A stretch of 64,000 nt of DNA, taken from NCBI GenBank assembly GCA_036186865.1, contig AP025067.1, positions 10,840,840 through 10,904,839 on the forward strand, written 5' to 3'. Shown here one piece after another: positions 11,420 through 23,027 of the stretch. Made by a program: the position numbers and the translations under genes. This stretch comes from Eustoma russellianum. Lineage: Eukaryota; Streptophyta; Magnoliopsida; Gentianales; Gentianaceae. Position 1 is the stretch's first letter, and each line of letters begins with the position of its first letter. The notes under the pieces were generated by a model. It saw only the letters and a list, made by a program, of their open reading frames with translations. It ran no database searches and had not been told where the DNA came from.

Positions 11420-12627
11420 CCTGAAACACTTTCACAAACAAGAACAGAAGAAAACTAACACAAGAAACAAAAGTGAGTTGTTAGTGAAAACAAAAAAAAG
11501 GAAAACGAAAATCTGTTTGGGCCTTTTTTTGTCCTCCCTTGTTTTCTCTCAATTGTTCAAGTGTTTTTCCTTGGCCAATCGTGAGCTAGAACCTCTTAAG
11601 GCAAGTCCCAAATTGGCTAACCACAATCTGTTTCGTTTTTCTGTCCTTGTAAGCTTCTTTTGCCTTCAAAAACACCAATTGGTCAACAAGTGGGTAAAAC
11701 AGCGTCAAGAAGTTTAGAGCACAAGTTAAACACACTTAATAACTATGATTCAAAGAAACAAGAAACAAAAGTGATGTAGTTGGTTGAACCAAAGAATTGC
11801 TAGGGGTTGTCCTGGGCAATCTTTAATTAAACCAACTTATGCAATATCAAATGCAAGTTCTTTGATTGATAGTATGAATGTGTATCCAAGGTGGAGAATT
11901 GAAGGTTTTATGTGTGTTGTTTTGGGGCAAACACACGGCTTTTTGTTTTGCTTTTGTGAACTTGGATGTAGATGCAAAAAGGTGGAACTTTTGTACAAAA
12001 GGAACTTCTTTTCTCTTCCTTTTCTTTGTGCACTTTTTTTTTTTGTTGTTTTTGTGCACGTTTTCTTGCTTCTCTTTTCCTTTTTTTTTTGACGTTCAAA
12101 GCAGCCTTGATGCAACCTTTGTTTGCTTTTGCGAGAATCAGTTGTGTATGCTCGAAAGATGATCCTTTTTGTGTTTGTATGGATGTGTAGTAGAACACAG
12201 ATTTTCCTTGGATACCAATACAACCAAAACAACAACTTGTATTCAATATCACACAAGCAAATTTAAATCAAAAGCTTCGATAACAACAAGGTATTGACTC
12301 AAAGGTAGCTTCTTTTAGGCCTGGACTGATTTTAGGTGGAGTTAAATCCTATTCAATGCAAACGACAATGATCCTATGATTAAGTGTTAAGATGAGATCT
12401 TTTATTGAGTAGGTGATCAATATTGATGCAAAAGGTGGAAACCTTTTTTTTGGGGTTTTTCGTTGGACTGAAGAAAAGAACAATCTTTGTTTTGTTTTTG
12501 ATGAAATGAAGTGAAAGATCAAATTTTTTTTTTGACTAGACAGACGGTTTTTTTTGTTGAATGATTGAATATACTAAGAATAACACAAAACGACACAAGA
12601 AAAGATATTTGAGATGAAGATAAACGA
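11420..12627 (-). other. Element C untranslated leader
   Basis: This lies between the primer site and gag. It has long pyrimidine and purine runs (for example T-rich 12000-12100 and 12440-12560 on the plus strand). Overlapping open frames here are low-complexity and match nothing I recognise. Confidence 0.6.
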
Positions 12628-12641
12628 GAGCTCTGATACCA
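12628..12641 (-). other. Element C primer-binding site (initiator tRNA-Met type)
   Basis: The minus strand reads AGTGGTATCAGAGCTC beside the LTR end. TGGTATCAGAGC is the standard plant site complementary to the 3' end of the initiator methionine tRNA. Confidence 0.9.
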
Positions 12642-12643
12642 CT

Positions 12644-14038
12644 TGATACGAATATGGTTCGTATGTTAATGTTGTCCCGATCTTTCTTCACTCTCCAAAC
12701 GTTCCCTCAAGCCTTGAATGTGATGGACAATGGTTGGCCAAGCAACCACCTTCCTTTCAAGCCTCCAATCGTTTGGTTATGTGTGTTTCAATCCGCTCAA
12801 TCCAACCAGTCACTCCTAATCCTTGGATTGTGGATCACCAACAAGGAACACACAATCCTTAATTGGGTCTAGCCTTGATTAGATATGTGTAAACCAAAGG
12901 AAAAACACAAACTTTTATTCAAGAAAACTCAAGAACAAAAGATAACATAAAACACTAGGGTTTGTAGTTCAAAGATGAAAATAGTCTAACTACTCAAAGA
13001 AATGCTAAGTGATCTATTATATGATTACAAGTCTTGTAAAACACTCTCACAAAAACGGCTAGGGTTTCTTGGAAGACCCCATGTTGGCGCCAACCTTCCA
13101 TTGGGATGCAAGAATCTGAATTTCGTTATTTTTGGTAAGTTCCCTCTCTTGGCAAATCCACAATATTGTCTCAATCATCAATTATTGCATTATTACCATC
13201 CTTCTAGACTTGCCTTGTGCTCCTTGGCCTTCCTTAAAAACGCCAATCACCCCCTTTTCCTTGTGACACAAGATCTAATTTTGGTAACTTCCTTTTCCTT
13301 GAATTATCTTCTTATTTGCTCCCAAATCTTCAATTATGGCTCCATAATTCATTCCAATCATTCCAATCTGATTTATGACATTCTAGAAGGCCTCTTAATT
13401 GAATTTGGTGATGGCTGGGCGGCTGCCCTCATCTTCAAGAAAAACCGAAACCCTAATTTTGCACAATTGGGCTTGTTTTGGACTTCTTTCTTGCAGCTCT
13501 TGTATCTATTTTGTGGACTGATTTTGACAAAACCCAAAACATGAAAGTTGCTCCAAATTAAGTCTACTTCAAGGTCCAGCTGGTTCCATGCACTCCCAAT
13601 CTCGTTTGAAAGCCCCAAAATCACAAAACAACCTTGTATGGACAAGCTTGGTCCAAATCTGAGAAGCCCTCCTTTCCAAAGCTCAAAGTTTGATCCAAGA
13701 ACTTGTAACACCTACAAAACAACACTCATACACCAAATAAGTATTCTAAACAAACTTTCAAAGAAAGCAAACGAAAAGACAACTAAAGCCACAGAAACGG
13801 CACCAACAAGCGGAACTGACTATCAATGGATAATCAGTTCTTAAGCTCAACAACGAGCACCCATTTAGGAGGAACATCCATTGGTTCATCTTGCACATGT
13901 TGGTTAGAAAAGAGCCAACATCAAAACCAAGTTGAAAACCATTAATCCTCTTGGTTTGGGCTCCTTGTCAACGGCCCCTTATGGTTAAGGGCACCTTGTG
14001 CAAGTTCCTCATTAGGGGGCTGCTCCTCAGCCTCATCA
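12644..14038 (-). repeat. Element C 5' LTR (right)
   Basis: This is the partner of 5232-6651. On the minus strand it begins TGATGAGGCTGAGG and ends CGTATCA. Next to it at 12628-12642 is the primer site. Confidence 0.92.
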
Positions 14039-14043
14039 TTACT

Positions 14044-14893
14044 TAAAATATAGAAAAATAAGAAGAAGAGGTTAAAAGTAGAATTAAAGGTAATTAAAGG
14101 AAATTATCTAAAAGGTCCCTACTAAGGATAGGGGAGTTACCAAAACTTAGTATAACTCCCCATCTCATCCTAAGGGGGGACGGTTAGAACACCAAAAAGG
14201 AGAGGGAAAACCGCAAGAGAAAGAGAGAGAGAGAAGAAGAAGAAAAGCAAGAAAGAGCGACCAATCTAGGTGCAATCCATACCGAAATTCTGCAGTAAAT
14301 CCGTAAGCTTAACTAGAAACAAAGGCAAGTAATCTTTCTATACGCTTACGCAAATTTTGATACTTTAGGCCCTATGTTCCTAAAAAGAGAAAACTTGGAT
14401 CACATATTAGTAATCTTGACTTGTCTATGTTAAATGCTTTACTATATGTAATTGTTGTTGCTAGTTGTGTAAAGTCATGTTCTTTGGGCCAAATTTCTGA
14501 AAATAGTTATGTGGTGCTTTGTTGTTTGTTAAGCATGCCCATGAATGTGTATTCTTGATGTGTTTATTGTCTTGTTCTATTCTTGTGTTAGTTGTCTGCA
14601 CCTAGATGTTTGAGAATAAGTGCAGGGAATTGAAGGATGAATGATGGCATTGTTATAGACTTGTTGTGTTGGGAATGTTGATGGTATCTTTGAAGGTTGT
14701 GAATGATAGAAGGTTGAGAGTGGATATTATTAGACATAACCAAGCATCAATTCATGTTAGATGTGTGTTAAGTATGATGAATCTAGATGGTAAGATGGAT
14801 CTTGAGAGGTTTAGTATGAAAGGGTTGAAGGAGGAAGGAGATGGGAGGAAGTTACTGCAGAAAAATTGCAGTTTAGAACCGTCAGAATACTTC
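14044..14893. other. Non-coding part of solo LTR B
   Basis: No coding frame is supported. A purine-rich GAGA run lies at 14216-14250. The rest is AT- and GT-rich sequence without a recognisable motif. Confidence 0.6.
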
Positions 14894-15140
14894 GAACACC
14901 TACATTAGGCGCTCGATGTCACATTAGGCGCCTAATGTAGGCGTTTAATGTGTCCCAGAGCATCCTCGTACACTTCGAACACCTACATTAGGCGCTCCAT
15001 GTCACATTAGGCGCTTCATGTAGGCGTTCGATGTATACTGCACACTCCCGAACACTTCGAACGCCTAGTATAGGCGCTCCAAGTCACTTTAGGCGCCTCA
15101 TGTGGCGTTCCAAGTATACTGGAAGTCTTTTTGACCTTTT
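14894..15140. repeat. Three tandem copies of an 82-83-bp repeat in B
   Basis: Units begin at 14894, 14977 and 15059 with GAACACCTA or GAACGCCTA. Each contains the short palindromic core TTAGGCGCCTAA or variants such as TAGGCGCT in alternating orientation. The third unit is more diverged. The repeat lies within the solo LTR. Confidence 0.85.
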
Positions 15141-15484
15141 AGGCGCCCTATGTATGTGTAGTAACTTTATACACTTCTTTTGAACATAAAATGCAAGGGT
15201 ATTTGAGGTGTAATTGAGGTGTAGATGGAAAGTTTGATCAAGTAAGAATAAGATTGAATCCCAAGTGAATTAGTGAGACGAACGGACTTGGAAGGATACG
15301 AACATGGAGTGTTTGAGGTGCAAGACCGTATACTTGTTGTGTAAGATGTGTGTGTGTTACATGTTGATATGAAGTTACATGTGCATACTGCATCATGACA
15401 TGGGCACTTGGATTTGATTTGAGAATTGCTTTGCGAAAGAACATGAGTTTACAAGAGAAGTTTAAAGTTTTCGCAAGACAAAAT

Positions 15485-15785
15485 GGTTGCTGGGTGATCG
15501 CAGGGTATAAAAGTCACGCCTGCGAAAGCAGGGTATAAAAGCGTGACCTATGAATCAACAACAGGGTATAAAATATGTTATGGGCCGTGGACCTATCAGC
15601 ACGGAAAATAAAGTATTTTATGGGGCCATGGACCTATCAGCACGGATATATGATGTATGTAATGGGGCCGTGGACCTTTCAGCACGGGGTACAAAGTTAT
15701 ATGTTATGGGGCCGTTGACCTTTCAGCACGGGGTATAAAGTTCTGTTTGCTGTGGACTGATCACCCACAGGGTATAAAGTTATGC
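15485..15785. repeat. Short tandem repeats with GGTATAAA and GTGGACC boxes in B
   Basis: Several degenerate units of roughly 45-50 bases contain GGGCCGTGGACC, CAGCACGG and GGGTATAAAG. CAGGGTATAAA also occurs three times at 15500-15575 and once near the end. The TATA-like words may be promoter elements of the LTR, but the sequence alone does not show it. Confidence 0.75.
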
Positions 15786-16542
15786 TACGTGAAGTATATG
15801 ATAAGAAGAGTTATGAAATGCTTTGTGAATTGACATGCATGACATGTTTATGAAAGAAGACATATGCATGGGTGTTGTGTGTGGTTTGAAAGAAGTACAT
15901 GCATCATGATACACGAAGCATAAGACTTGACATGCAAGAAATGTGATTAGTCTATGTCTTATTTATGTGATATGTTGTTTAATACATGTTTGTTCTAGTA
16001 TCCGCATGTCATTTATGTGATTTATCTGTTTTGAGGAATTCTTATAAAATTGCTATTTGCTAACCCGAGCACCTTATTTTGGGCAATGACTTGTACACTG
16101 GTGACTCGTCGTGTGTGATCCCGTAAGGTATATAGACGGTTTACTTGCTGGCGATAATTTCGCTAAGAACAGATACTCTATTCCTTTTCAGGTGAGCTGG
16201 AATATGAAATGATATTTATCGAAGACGATGGCGAGTGGGCTCAGTGGGATGATGGACATGGAAGTAGATAGATGTCTGCTTACCTTCTTTATGTTAGAAA
16301 ACTTGATGTTTATTATGCTGTACTGGAGGATAAGTTAGACAGTTGTTTGAACACCCTTTTATTTCCGCTGTACTTTCTGATTGTAGTAATGATGATGAAG
16401 TTTTAAATTTTATGACGTTTCTGCTGATTTATCTTACGTCATGAATGATGTACGCTTGATCTGCTTTGACGCTTCGTAGTTCTCATAGTAGACTACGGCG
16501 GGTGCACTGGTTCCGATGACAGTATCGGGCCGGGGCGCTACA

Positions 16543-17399
16543 CCCTGGCCTTTTGTGCAATGGTGAATAGATCTTGTTAGACCTCTGCCCCAAGCTCCAA
16601 GTTCAGTTAGATTCTTGGTTGTCGCCATCGATTACTTCACCAAATGGGTGGAAGCAGAGCCCTTAGCCACTATAACGGGTAATCAGATCAAGAAGTTCTT
16701 GTGGAAAAACGTCATATGCCGCTTCGGCCTTCCACAAGTTCTCATCTCAGACAACGGAAAACAATTTGCTGATGACCCCGTCAAGAATTGGTGTGTCGAA
16801 CTCCAAATCGAACAAAGATTCACTTCAGTGGCACACCCTCAAGCTAATGGGCAAGTTGAACTTGCAAACAGAACAATCACGGATGGTTTAGGAAAATCTT
16901 ATACAAAACTGGGGCAAGTTGGGTGGATGAACTCCCAAGCATATTATGGGCATACCGAACAACTCCTTCCACTTCCACTAAGGAAACACCTTTTTACTTT
17001 TTATGGCACTGAGGCAGTCATCCCAGCTGAAATTGGATCCAATTCTGTTCGGGTAAACCATTACTCTGATCAGACCAATGACCAAGGGCTGCGGTTGAAT
17101 TTGGATGAGTTGGAGGAAAGAAGGGAGCAAGCTCATGTTCGCATGGCTCAGTATAAAAATCTAATTGCTCAGTACTATAACTCTCGAGTACGACCAAGGT
17201 CTTATCAAGTATGAGATTTAGTACTACGCAATAACGAAGCAAGTCATACAGCACCAACAGGAACTTTTAAACCCAAGTGGGAAGGTCCTTATCGAATTAT
17301 TGAAGTGCGATCATCTGGAGCTTATAAGATACAAACTTTGGAAGGCAAAACTTCACCAAGAACTTGGCATTCAACTCACTTAAGACTTCTGCATCAATG
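16543..17399 (+). pseudogene. Element A integrase, catalytic core and C-terminus (continuation)
   Basis: After the repeated CCCTG the integrase resumes in the matching order, with one stop at 16569. The catalytic D-D-E residues are seen as VVAIDYFTKWVEAE, LISDNGKQF and NGQVELANRTI. The C-terminal domain follows, with a stop near 17212 and then the segments FKPKWEGPYRIIE and TWHSTHLRLLH, ending at a stop near 17399. Integrase inserts the DNA copy into the host genome. The continuity with 4850-5130 shows that B landed inside this gene. Confidence 0.88.
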
Positions 17400-18050
17400 A
17401 TGTGTAAGTATTTCACCTTAGCAGGTCTGAGCTAGTTGAGCAGGACTCAATATTTAGTGGGACAGGCTTCCCTACAAGTATTCACCTCAGCAGGTCTGAG
17501 ATGGCCGAGCAGGACTCGACTTAACAAGACCTCAGCAGGCCTGAGGCAAATGCCCCGTTGAGGGACAAATTTTTGTGAACATGATTCACAATTATCACCT
17601 ACTAGCAGGGCTAGGAAAAGTGTAAATCATTTGTGTAATTATCAGCAGTGCTGAAGTTGAAAAACATTCGTTTTATGGCAATGCCAGTGTTAATTATTCA
17701 TTCTGTTTAAATAAATCAAATGAAGTAACATGTTTACTTTATTTGGAATGTGTCTCAATAAGTGCAAAATTGAAGTTCAGCAGAGCTGCAACCCAGCCAA
17801 GCAGCACAAAACCCTTGGCAGAGCCAAGGGTCGAGGCCGAAGTCCAATACTTACATTTGTTGAAGGACAGCAAGATTGGGACAAGAAGGCAATACAAAGA
17901 CCTTTGGCAGAGCCGAAGTCAAACAATGTGTATTATGAAGGATAATATTAAGAACGTTTGGCAGAGCTGAAGTCAGAAGCAGAAGTCAAACACTTGCAAA
18001 AATTTTGAAAATAATAGCAAGTAAAGCTGAAGAGCACAAGTTGAGAAAAT
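17400..18050 (+). other. Element A region downstream of integrase, repeat-rich, non-coding
   Basis: CAGCAGGTCTGAG-like words recur at 17420-17545 (GCAGGTCTGAGCTAG, GCAGGTCTGAGATGG, GCAGGCCTGAGG), with GAGCAGGACT twice. GGCAGAGCCGAAGTC-like words recur at 17815-17990. The two short frames across this part look like chance frames. Confidence 0.6.
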
Positions 18051-18109
18051 GAAATTTTCATTCAGAAGTATATCTATTACAACTACTGAAAAATGTAAAG
18101 CCCTATTTC

Positions 18110-20731
18110 TAGTCTTCTTTGTCCACAACATCTCTGAGATCAGCCCCTTCCTTGAATTGCTCCAGCTGTTTATCGAACAAGGCTTCAGCTTCAGGGTGTA
18201 GAGATCTGCAAGTTGAGGATGATCTTTATCCAAGGCTGGATAGACTTCACTGCAGGGTATCTATTGCATAAGTTTGTCCCATTGCCAGCACAGAGCTTTG
18301 CATCTTTAGAAGATTGTCAGAAAAATACTCAGATCTTCTGAACTCAGCAACATCAGATTTCTTTAACTCTTCAGCTTGATGCTCAAATTGCAAAATGAGC
18401 TCAGCCTTACTCTTCTTCTCTGCTTCCAATGTCTTTTGTAATGGGACAACTCTTGTTCATAAGTGCTGAGCTCCTTCTGGAAGAAGTCCAACTCAGCTTG
18501 AGTCTTGGTGCAAACCAGCTCAATATGGCAACAACTTCCTTCAGCTCATCCACTTGTGAGTTTGAAATGGCTAGCCGTAGTGTCAGATGGTATTCTTCCT
18601 TGCCTTCCTTAAGCTTGGAGTTCTCAGCTAACAAGGAGTCCACTTCTGCTCTTAAGGCCCTCAGCTCTGCATCCATCTCCTCCAGCCTTGAATTGTTGGG
18701 TTTTGCCATCTCTACCAACTCATCATTAGCTCTTCTCAAGTTGGCGTTGCTCTCAGACAGCTTGACTATCATGTTACGCATTCCTCTGACCTCCTGAGCA
18801 TGTCATACTCTTGGACTCGGTACTGCAACAACCAATATGAGTTAGATAAGGTTTTCAACAACTTGAGTGAAAAAGTAAGAAATTCTAAGAAAAACTTACC
18901 AAAGACATGTTGGTCAGATACATATCAGGGTCTAAATCCCAGTCCTTATGAACAAAATGCTCCAAATCCCTGGGCAACACTGTCAGTTCAGTTAACTTTT
19001 TGGCTACTCCAGGATGGGAAGCGGGTGTCGGAGAAGGAGAAGGTCATGGTTTTACAACCACGACGATGTTGATGCGATGGCTCCCCTTCATAAGGAGCTT
19101 TTCCATAAGGGCGCTGGGGAGCATCTTCTCCTTCAGTTATGTTGACTCCTCCAGTGGGGGCAGATCTGGGACCAGTAATGCTGACCCCCACAGAAGAGTA
19201 GGTCTTTGCAGCACAGCTGGGGGGCGGTCTGACTGAGGCAAAGTTTGCGGGACAAGCTACCCTGGCCTTTGCAGTAGATGGAGGGGGCAAGACTGGGGCG
19301 TCAGGAACCCTGTCTTCATTTATTGGCCGAGCTGTAGCCTGAACAGGATTCTGGGCTGCAGCATGATGGGGCCAACAAAAGCTTCGCTGCAACAAAAACA
19401 AGGGTCAAAAGGCTGAAGTGAAAGCAAATAATTTAATGAAGTCAAAACTAAAGTAAATTGATACCTTGAGCTCCAAGTTCGGTTGGAGCAGAAACAGCAG
19501 GTGTAACCTGCACCTCAGAAGAGGTCTTGGAAGAAGTTTGATCAGAGGAGGCGGGCTTCCCTTCCCCTCTCTTCCTTTTCATCGGAAACCATCTTCCTTA
19601 ATTTATCAACAGCTTCAGAAACCATAGTTCCTGCAAGATTCAACAGCAGATTGATCAAAACACATGAGAAATATCAAGAAAAATCAAAGATATTCATAAA
19701 ATTATGTCACATAACCAGAACTAGTGCTAAGGCTGCTGAGTTGAGAGGTCAAAAAGGTGTGTTTGGCCATAGGCAGTCCAGGTCGGCAACTTTTACAACC
19801 GACCTATCCACCTTTTTCCAGTCTATGGCTAGAGGCAGGTTCAATTAATTTTGAGGCTTCATCGCAGGATTTCTCGCTTGGCCTCGTATTATCTGCGTGG
19901 TCGGACTTCCAGTAGTTTCTCTCGGGTAATCCTATATTCTTATGAAGAAGAAGCGTTTTTTTCCAATTTTTGGTAAAAGAAGGGATGTTGATGGCATGGT
20001 TGATTTCTTTGTTAGGATATCTCCTACTAAAGTAACACCAACTTTCTTTGTGTTTACATTCAAACATCCCCCTAAAAATGGCAAGTTTAAATTCCTCCCC
20101 AACAGCTCTCAGGTAGAGCAGATAACTAACAATTACCTTCAAGCCGTTGGGCATAATTTGGGGGTAGTCTAAGGTTGTAAAGTCAAGGATGTGGAATAAG
20201 GGGCCTGGAATAGGAAGGTTAAACCCAGATTTAAAGTACTCTTCATAGACTGCCTCATACCCAGCGGATGGATTATAGGCAGTTTGGTGAGGAAGAGGAA
20301 GAATTAGGGCAAAAGTACTCCTATCAATATTATAAGCTTTACAAAGGCGGGAAAGATCAGCAGCTTTTGAAGTGCAGACTGAGCTTTGCACTGAGGAAGA
20401 AGATGAACCCCTGTCATTAGACGGCAGGGATACTATGGAAGTGGGGGCAACCGAAGAAGGTTCACCAGCAAGGCGCAACCTCCTCAAAGGGCGGTTGTCC
20501 TCGCTGGAAGCAGACCTTTTATGGAGGGATTGAACCTCCTGGTCACCCTCCAGATCAGCAGGGTAAGAGTGAGCTGATTGTTCTGGAAATCAGAAGAAGA
20601 TGAAACAATGAAAGCCATGGATAAAAGAAATGGAAGAGAAGCTTACAGAAGTTTGAAGGGCAGAGCTGAAGGATCGCCGGAGTAAGGTTGGAGGTGGGCT
20701 TCGAAGACGAAGAGCAGAGAGCATAGTAACG
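18110..20731 (-). pseudogene. Element A antisense accessory gene (gypsy-type 'transposase'-like plus coiled coil), probably spliced, degraded
   Basis: On the strand opposite gag-pol there is a long stretch of gene-like sequence. It begins about ATG 20731 with a short exon, then an intron with GTAAG and AG borders near 20650-20583. The next block (20580-19804) contains YEEYFKSGFNLPIPG, FHILDFTTLDYPQIMPNG and WKKTLLLHKNIGLPERNYW. This resembles the plant 'putative gypsy-type transposon' domain (Pfam Transposase_28-like); the assignment is from memory. Later blocks at 19401-18988 are proline/alanine-rich, and 18781-18407 and 18429-18247 are a glutamate/leucine-rich coiled coil. Antisense frames of this kind are reported in Tat-group elements. 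Their role is unknown. Stops and shifts suggest decay. Confidence 0.7.
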
Positions 20732-21080
20732 TTTGCATTACAAAGGAAAAGGAAAGAAGAAAGAATTAGGGCAGATGACCCTATTTATAAGAAGGAAAAT
20801 GAAAAGTTGTAACTTTTCAGTTGAAATTCAAAAAGGAGTGACGGTTCAGTTTTCCCCCCTTTTCTCGATTGCTGTAATTGCCGGAGAAATAATTATGGAA
20901 TACGTTGAAACTGGCGCTGGCATAAAAAGGGGAGATAACAGCTCAATTATGAGGTTTAAATATGCAGTTAATGGGAAATGCGACGCAGTTAAGAGGATAA
21001 CTGCCTAATTAGTGATGGACACGTCATTGGTTTCCTCAGAATAGATTTATCTGCCCTCTCAGGTCAGCTCGGCCGCACAA

Positions 21081-21094
21081 AATCTGAGGGCAAA
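21081..21094 (+). other. Element A polypurine tract (probable)
   Basis: AATCTGAGGGCAAA stands directly before the 3' LTR start TGATAA. It is only partly purine, but the position fits. Confidence 0.55.
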
Positions 21095-21911
21095 TGATAA
21101 ACCAAAAATAAACTTCTGTTAGTCAATAACAGTCAACGGCAGATTTTATGCTTAAGGTGTTTAACTCTCCCGCAGTTCGGCACAAATAAACTTCTGCTCG
21201 GCAATATCGCACTTCGGCCATACTGCTTCCCCAAAGTATTTGCTCTTTTATCAGAGAATTTGCTCCAAGGTTTTCACCTCGGCATCAGGTTCTAACTTCA
21301 GCTTCAGCTTAAGGGAGGTGTTCCAGATCACTTCGGTAGGACTTAACTTTGCACCTCGGCAAAAGAAGTCAAGCGCAGCTCTACTTCAAACTGTGGAACT
21401 ATTTGGCAGAGGTGCAGTATAAAGAAAAGGTACACATCAGACTAGACTACCTGCACACGCCAAAGTCACATCAGCAGACCTACTAGTCACATCAGCAGAC
21501 CTACTAATCACATCTGCAGACCTACAGCGTCATAGCTTTGCTGCTCCAAGCAAAGGTCCCATCCGCTGTCAGAGGTCAGGGATGAAGGAAAGTAACAAAA
21601 GCAAGACAACGGACACCTAGAAAGGGGATCGAAACATTTTCATCTCTCCCAGAGTAAACACACAAAATTTCTCTTTAGTCAAGAACTGTGAGATTTTCCT
21701 AACTTCACATACAAAAATCATATTTCAGTGAGAATGACCCAAACTGACTTGAGCGTCGGAGGGTTTTACACGGGATCACACCCTCGGGACCTCTGATTTC
21801 TGCTTCCTTGTGCAGGATTTACAGTAAGTTATTCCAGTTTACGTACTCAACTAAGCTAACGACAGTTACTTTGGATCATCCCTGATCCTTGATGAAGATC
21901 CGGCTTCATCA
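21095..21911 (+). repeat. Element A 3' LTR
   Basis: The LTR is 817 bases long, starts TGATAAACC and ends TTCATCA, giving a 4-base inverted repeat TGAT/ATCA. Its last 523 bases match 1-524. TATAAAG lies at 21418-21424. The flank at 21912-21916 is GTATC; the other copy of a target duplication is outside the window. Confidence 0.88.
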
Positions 21912-23027
21912 GTATCCATCTTCAATTATACAAAAAGTTTATAGGGTAAATAATTAAGTATCATAATAGTTACTCGTTCACTAGTATACATGTAAAAAAA
22001 GACGAGCTACAGCAATAAATGTGGCAAAATAGATAGCGTGCTTTATTATTTTGTTTTCTATTGGTTAATGACTAATAAGTAAGATATTTAGTTGTTTGTG
22101 ATTATAAATTATAATATGTGAGGTATATGGCTCATGCAGAAATATTTTAATGTCAAAGAGTGACAAAAACTAATATCAATAAATTAGTTTTAGTAATTTG
22201 TAGTTTTTCTAGTTTTCTTTTTTCCGGCATACATACGTCTGATTTCAAAATTTTCTCTCCATCAACTCAAAACACACACTGTAACAATGAGCAACTAGAT
22301 GGATATGTTTGATAATCTCTGTTGTAAATTATAAGAACTCAATAATCACCAAAAGAATGGAAAAAAATTATCATTAAATGAGTTTTACATCTCAACAGGT
22401 AATCAAGATAAGATTTCGCTTTGGTACTCGGGTTTAGATTTGATCCAGAAGGTCAAGAATTCGATTCCATAGTATGGATGTTTCTCTGCTGCTAGGCTGA
22501 AGGCCTGATTGCGAGAGGACACCTTGTGTGGATCACTGCGTAATATCTCATCTAATCTAGGAGGCTGTTGGGCTCCTGATTTGCATCCTCCACACATGCT
22601 CGTTGGGGCTGGGACGATAGAGGCCTCCAAAGTGAGGGATTTCACGTTATGCTCTAAGATAAGATTCACTACTCTAACTTGGTACTTCAATTTACTGTTC
22701 GAAGACATGAGAACAAAATAACGAAGAAGAAAAACAATTTTTTTAAAAATAGAATTTTTCATTAATATATGTCCAATAACTGGCATCCAGTCATTCTGTC
22801 CCTCACAAAGTGACGGTATACTATGTTCTTTCAATAAGACTGCAACGTTTTATACTGAACAAAATACATTACAATAGTGTAATTTCTTTTTTTTCCGTGA
22901 CAAATACAGTTTTTGGAGAAAAAAAATAAGCAAGAGATCCTATGCGGAGTCGCTACCTGTATTCTGATCAAGTGCCAAATCGGTTAATCATATCATACAC
23001 TTATATAGCACATTTATTGCACTTATG
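21912..23027. other. Intergenic, no gene supported
   Basis: AT-rich single-copy-looking sequence. A 143-codon minus-strand frame at 22403-22834 encodes a protein I do not recognise, with MCGGCKSGAQQPPRLDEIL in its middle. It has no visible domain and may be chance or a gene fragment. Confidence 0.5.

Larger units (their letters stand above)
5232..14038 (-). mobile_element. Element C: full-length Ty3/gypsy retrotransposon nested in B
   Basis: C is flanked by TTACT at 5227-5231 and 14039-14043. Two LTRs of about 1.4 kb (5232-6651 and 12644-14038) begin TGAT and end ATCA. All coding matches read on the minus strand, so the right LTR is the 5' LTR. Minus-strand order is primer site, leader, gag with zinc knuckle, protease, RT, RNase H, integrase, polypurine tract, 3' LTR. 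The primer site matches the initiator methionine tRNA type. The coding region is broken by many frameshifts, several in homopolymers, so it is either decayed or badly sequenced. The lineage is not certain; the pol frame runs into the 3' LTR, as described for CRM-type elements. Confidence 0.93.
5136..16542. mobile_element. Element B: solo LTR (~2.6 kb) nested in A, itself interrupted by C
   Basis: B is bounded by the same 5 bases, CCCTG, at 5131-5135 and 16543-16547. It starts TGTCATACCCCG and ends CGGGGCGCTACA, which are imperfect inverted repeats of LTR type (TGT..ACA). Removing element C leaves 5136-5231 plus 14044-16542, about 2595 bases. There is no coding domain, primer site or polypurine tract inside. 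A single long LTR left by recombination between two LTRs fits best, and plant gypsy families with LTRs over 2 kb are well known. The family is not recognised further, and orientation cannot be set. Confidence 0.85.
1..21911 (+). mobile_element. Element A: Ty3/gypsy LTR retrotransposon, Tat-type, decayed, 5' end outside window
   Basis: Positions 1-524 match 21389-21911, giving the two LTRs. The 3' LTR starts TGAT and ends ATCA. Between them, on the plus strand, lie gag, an aspartic protease, RT, RNase H, a second RNase H-like domain and integrase, in gypsy order. The second RNase H and the long antisense coding region downstream of integrase are features known from the Tat group, so the lineage call rests on these plus protein resemblance. 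Many stop codons and frame breaks interrupt gag and pol, so this copy is not functional. It is split in the integrase by element B. Without the insertions the visible part is about 10.5 kb. The 5' target duplication lies outside the window. Confidence 0.9.

Noticed and set aside
11837..12256. Several overlapping frames in both directions
   Set aside because: Pyrimidine/purine-rich leader of element C; lysine- or phenylalanine-rich products of low complexity.
13002..13544. 180-codon plus frame, also present near 5611-6174
   Set aside because: Both copies are the same LTR of element C read on the wrong strand; no protein family resemblance.
14894..15140. Repeat as centromeric satellite
   Set aside because: Only three copies inside one LTR; no evidence of a larger array.
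22403..22834. 143-codon minus-strand open frame
   Set aside because: No family, domain or splice context recognised; may be chance or an old gene fragment. Mentioned only within the intergenic entry.
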